The position numbers and the translations under genes were made by a program. The notes under the pieces are model-generated. The model was not told the origin of the DNA and did no database searches. It saw nothing but the letters and a program-made list of their open reading frames with translations. A stretch of DNA of 64,000 nucleotides from Martelella mediterranea (GTDB lineage: Bacteria; Pseudomonadota; Alphaproteobacteria; Rhizobiales; Rhizobiaceae): contig NZ_SMAR01000002.1 in assembly GCF_004342225.1 (NCBI RefSeq), positions 62,001 through 126,000 of the forward strand, given 5' to 3'. Below are positions 63,378 to 64,000 of this stretch, in pieces; within the stretch, counting starts at the first letter, position 1; each line of letters begins with the position of its first letter.

Positions 63378-64000
63378 TGGCTGGCCTCCCGTTCGAGCAC
63401 GATATGTCCAAATGGATGGAAAACACCACGCCAGCCGGTTGGCGTATAGGTTGTCGTCTGGTCTTCAGAAACGAGCGCCGGGCCTGCAAACGAAGCGCCT
63501 GCAGCCGCATTGTGCCGAAGTACCTGCCCCGCCTCAACCATTCCGCCAGCTGATGTTTCGAACAGAGGCACCCGCGCATTTACTGTCGCAGGATGAAGCT
63601 TTCCGGCCATGGGCCTCTCAGCTGTTGGCTGCTCAGGCCCCTTTGCGGTCAGTGTCAGAGCGACCAGCTCAATGGCGTTGTCGCGCATAGCTGATCCATA
63701 TACGGCGTGATAGGTTTCGACAAAAGCTTGCATCATCACCGCAACATCGGCTTCACTTTCCACAGGCTTCGGCAATGCAACCCGCAAAGCATGCCCCTGC
63801 CCCTCGTAGCGCAGCTCAGCCGCCAGCACGATTTCGGCCGTGCCGGTTCCTTTAAGGGCCGGAGCAACAACTGCCAGCGCTTCGTCGGCCATTTCCGCCT
63901 GCAGCGCTGAAAGCCGGGCGATATCAATCTGGTCCGTTGAGGCAAGAACGCTGCGCGCCACTTCATAGGCAATCGGGGCGCTTAAAAAACCAACGGCCGA
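63374..64000 (-). CDS. hyuA: Hydantoinase A / 5-oxoprolinase subunit (5' end beyond window)
   Basis: The C-terminal ~208 residues of a HyuA-family protein. The frame stays open to the window edge, with GFLSAPIAYEVARS typical of the family near the edge and a PTGWRGVFHPFGHIVLER end. The internal GTG at 63961 is not the true start. It carries the ATPase-like catalytic part with HyuB; substrate (N-methylhydantoin, hydantoin or 5-oxoproline) is undetermined. Confidence 0.92.
   Translation of the reverse strand, partial: SAVGFLSAPIAYEVARSVLASTDQIDIARLSALQAEMADEALAVVAPALKGTGTAEIVLAAELRYEGQGHALRVALPKPVESEADVAVMMQAFVETYHAVYGSAMRDNAIELVALTLTAKGPEQPTAERPMAGKLHPATVNARVPLFETSAGGMVEAGQVLRHNAAAGASFAGPALVSEDQTTTYTPTGWRGVFHPFGHIVLEREASQ

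Noticed and set aside
1-64000. tRNA, rRNA, CRISPR, insertion sequence or prophage
   Set aside because: No cloverleaf, rRNA motif, regular spacer-repeat array, transposase or integrase was seen. A tRNAscan-SE and CRISPR search would settle this.

Overview
The window is a chromosomal segment of an alphaproteobacterium of the order Hyphomicrobiales (Rhizobiales). It looks closest to the Brucellaceae/Rhizobiaceae/Phyllobacteriaceae group; the genus cannot be fixed from the sequence alone. The evidence is gene content and order: pckA divergent from a chvI-chvG (bvrR-bvrS) two-component system, followed by a short HPr kinase, a mannose-type EIIA and HPr; a his cluster hisB-hisH-hisA-hisF-hisE-coaA next to hslVU; an F0-only atp operon with separate b' and b genes; and aceA divergent from a RamB-like regulator. 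G+C is moderate (mid-50s percent by eye) and coding density is high. I saw no rRNA, tRNA, CRISPR array, insertion sequence or prophage.

Layout. 1-1667: end of a polar amino-acid ABC permease and an M20D amidohydrolase. 1741-6932: cyoABCD cytochrome bo3 oxidase and a SURF1 assembly factor (minus). 7516-9881: a small membrane protein and pgi. 9948-11875: six tandem paralogous genes for unrecognised small exported proteins (minus), the most unusual locus here. 12325-17717: transaldolase, an AraC/OGT fusion, a DUF2244 protein, nth, a D-amino-acid aminotransferase and a CysZ/EI24-like protein. 17904-24029: glcB, a methyltransferase, hslU/hslV and a YdcZ-type pair. 24205-29238: his cluster plus coaA, with two small membrane proteins embedded. 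29327-32800: alkB, arfB, a glyoxalase-related protein and pckA. 33128-37099: chvI-chvG-hprK and the EIIA-HPr pair. 37373-40099: atpI-atpB-atpE-atpF'-atpF. 40221-46767: folD, an atypical pyruvate kinase, a permuted lipoate ligase, a ClC antiporter and a diguanylate cyclase. 47118-48177: copper chaperone PCuAC and a Cys-containing small protein. 48384-52385: TPP riboswitch followed by ykoF-thiX-thiZ-thiY-tenA. 52562-53728: a UDP-glucose dehydrogenase. 53850-57911: RamB-like regulator, aceA, an 88-aa protein and a Crp/Fnr regulator. 58100-64000: hydantoinase/oxoprolinase subunits, a TRAP transporter and a GntR regulator (minus).

How the genes fit together. Many genes serve carbon switching between sugars and C2/C4 acids: pgi, tal, the pyruvate kinase, pckA, glcB, aceA and its regulator, and the ChvG/ChvI plus HprK-EIIA-HPr sensory chain. 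The TPP riboswitch operon is a self-contained thiamine-precursor salvage route (binding protein, ABC transporter, TenA). The terminal operon is an uptake-plus-hydrolysis unit for a cyclic amide such as 5-oxoproline or a hydantoin.

Main candidates for something undescribed are the six-copy array of small exported proteins with a hairpin ahead of each ribosome-binding site, a dispersed palindromic repeat family with three copies, a pyruvate kinase of unusual architecture, and an 86-bp coding overlap between thiZ and thiY.
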